The notes beneath the pieces are model-generated. The model saw only the letters and a program-made list of their open reading frames with translations, did not search any database and was not told the DNA's origin. From Sphingomonas sp. PsM26 (lineage in GTDB: Bacteria; Pseudomonadota; Alphaproteobacteria; Sphingomonadales; Sphingomonadaceae): a DNA stretch of 64,000 nucleotides. The DNA lies in contig JARUXA010000008.1 in the NCBI GenBank assembly GCA_030433805.1, forward strand, positions 141,980 through 205,979, written 5' to 3'. This document shows positions 63,894 to 64,000 of the stretch, piece by piece (position 1 is the stretch's first letter; each line of letters starts with the position of its first letter). The position numbers and the translations under genes are program-made.

Positions 63894-64000
63894 TTAAGCC
63901 CCTCCCCTTCAGGGGAGGGGTTGGGGTGGGGAAGTTTAGCACGCAAGCTCTCTGCGAGGCACTGCCCCACCCCCAACCCCTCCCCTGAAGGGGAGGGGCT
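63894..64000. repeat. family A palindromic repeat at the window end
   Basis: Both hairpins are present: GCCCCTCCCCTTCAGGGGAG at the left, and CCCCTCCCCTGAAGGGGAGG at the right, cut by the end of the window. It lies upstream of the aldo/keto reductase operon. Confidence 0.9.

Overview
The window is about 64 kb of high-GC chromosomal DNA from an alphaproteobacterium, most likely a sphingomonad (Sphingomonas or a close relative). Reasons: PEP-CTERM sorting with a PEPxxW signal, a split cobalamin-dependent methionine synthase, an UrcA-family protein, a Bpt-type leucyltransferase, ScfR/RamB-type control next to isocitrate lyase, EcfG-like promoters (GGAAC-N16/17-CGTT) and several families of GC-rich intergenic palindromes. 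There is no rRNA, insertion sequence, prophage or CRISPR array, and one tRNA (Ala, anticodon CGC). This looks like core chromosome studded with repeats rather than an island.

Layout. 1-3772: end of a phosphatase-like protein, a secreted unknown, a PEP-CTERM GDSL esterase and an exported amidohydrolase. 3919-6148: threonine dehydratase and Bpt. 6176-9497 (minus): three genes coupled by TGATG overlaps (circularly permuted ATP-grasp, alpha-E, transglutaminase-like). 9539-14683: subclass B3 metallo-beta-lactamase coupled to a DsbD-thioredoxin protein, a PafA-like phosphatase and an avidin-family biotin-binding protein. 14750-20727 (minus): methionine-cycle operon in the order ArsR-methyltransferase fusion, metF, metH N part, metH C part, with a perfect 20-bp palindrome at its head and repeats in both inter-gene gaps and inside metH. 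20870-22361: small lipoproteins and an aldo/keto reductase. 22402-29116: glyoxylate/TCA block (aceA, its probable regulator, acnA).

29526-36859: two exported ferritin-like proteins, sodC, an MFS carrier, a BI-1 protein, a complete transglutaminase-like protein and a small acidic protein with a consensus EcfG-type promoter. 36866-43361: NUDIX, MpaB-type oxygenase, a membrane unknown, and a sterol-desaturase-type protein divergent from a TonB receptor. 43431-53877: TPR-sulfotransferase, UrcA, beta-propeller, tRNA-Ala, a Tyr/Gly-rich stress protein, quinone-type reductase, zinc peptidase, patatin and 3-hydroxybutyrate dehydrogenase. 54161-61338: a signalling neighbourhood with a histidine-kinase-like protein lacking its phospho-acceptor His, a DUF2336 protein, a membrane nucleotidyltransferase-like protein, an Hpt-like protein lacking its His, a TipN-like two-TM coiled-coil protein and an intact Hpt. 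61555-64000: glycine-zipper protein, SDR, aldo/keto reductase and a repeat cut by the window end.

Most noteworthy: the pseudo-phosphorelay around the coiled-coil protein; a repeat element translated in frame inside MetH; an avidin gene behind a nested palindrome; a Cys-to-Ser change in the operon transglutaminase while a second copy elsewhere keeps the triad; and three EcfG-like promoters in front of stress-type genes. All function calls rest on motif reading; no database search was possible.
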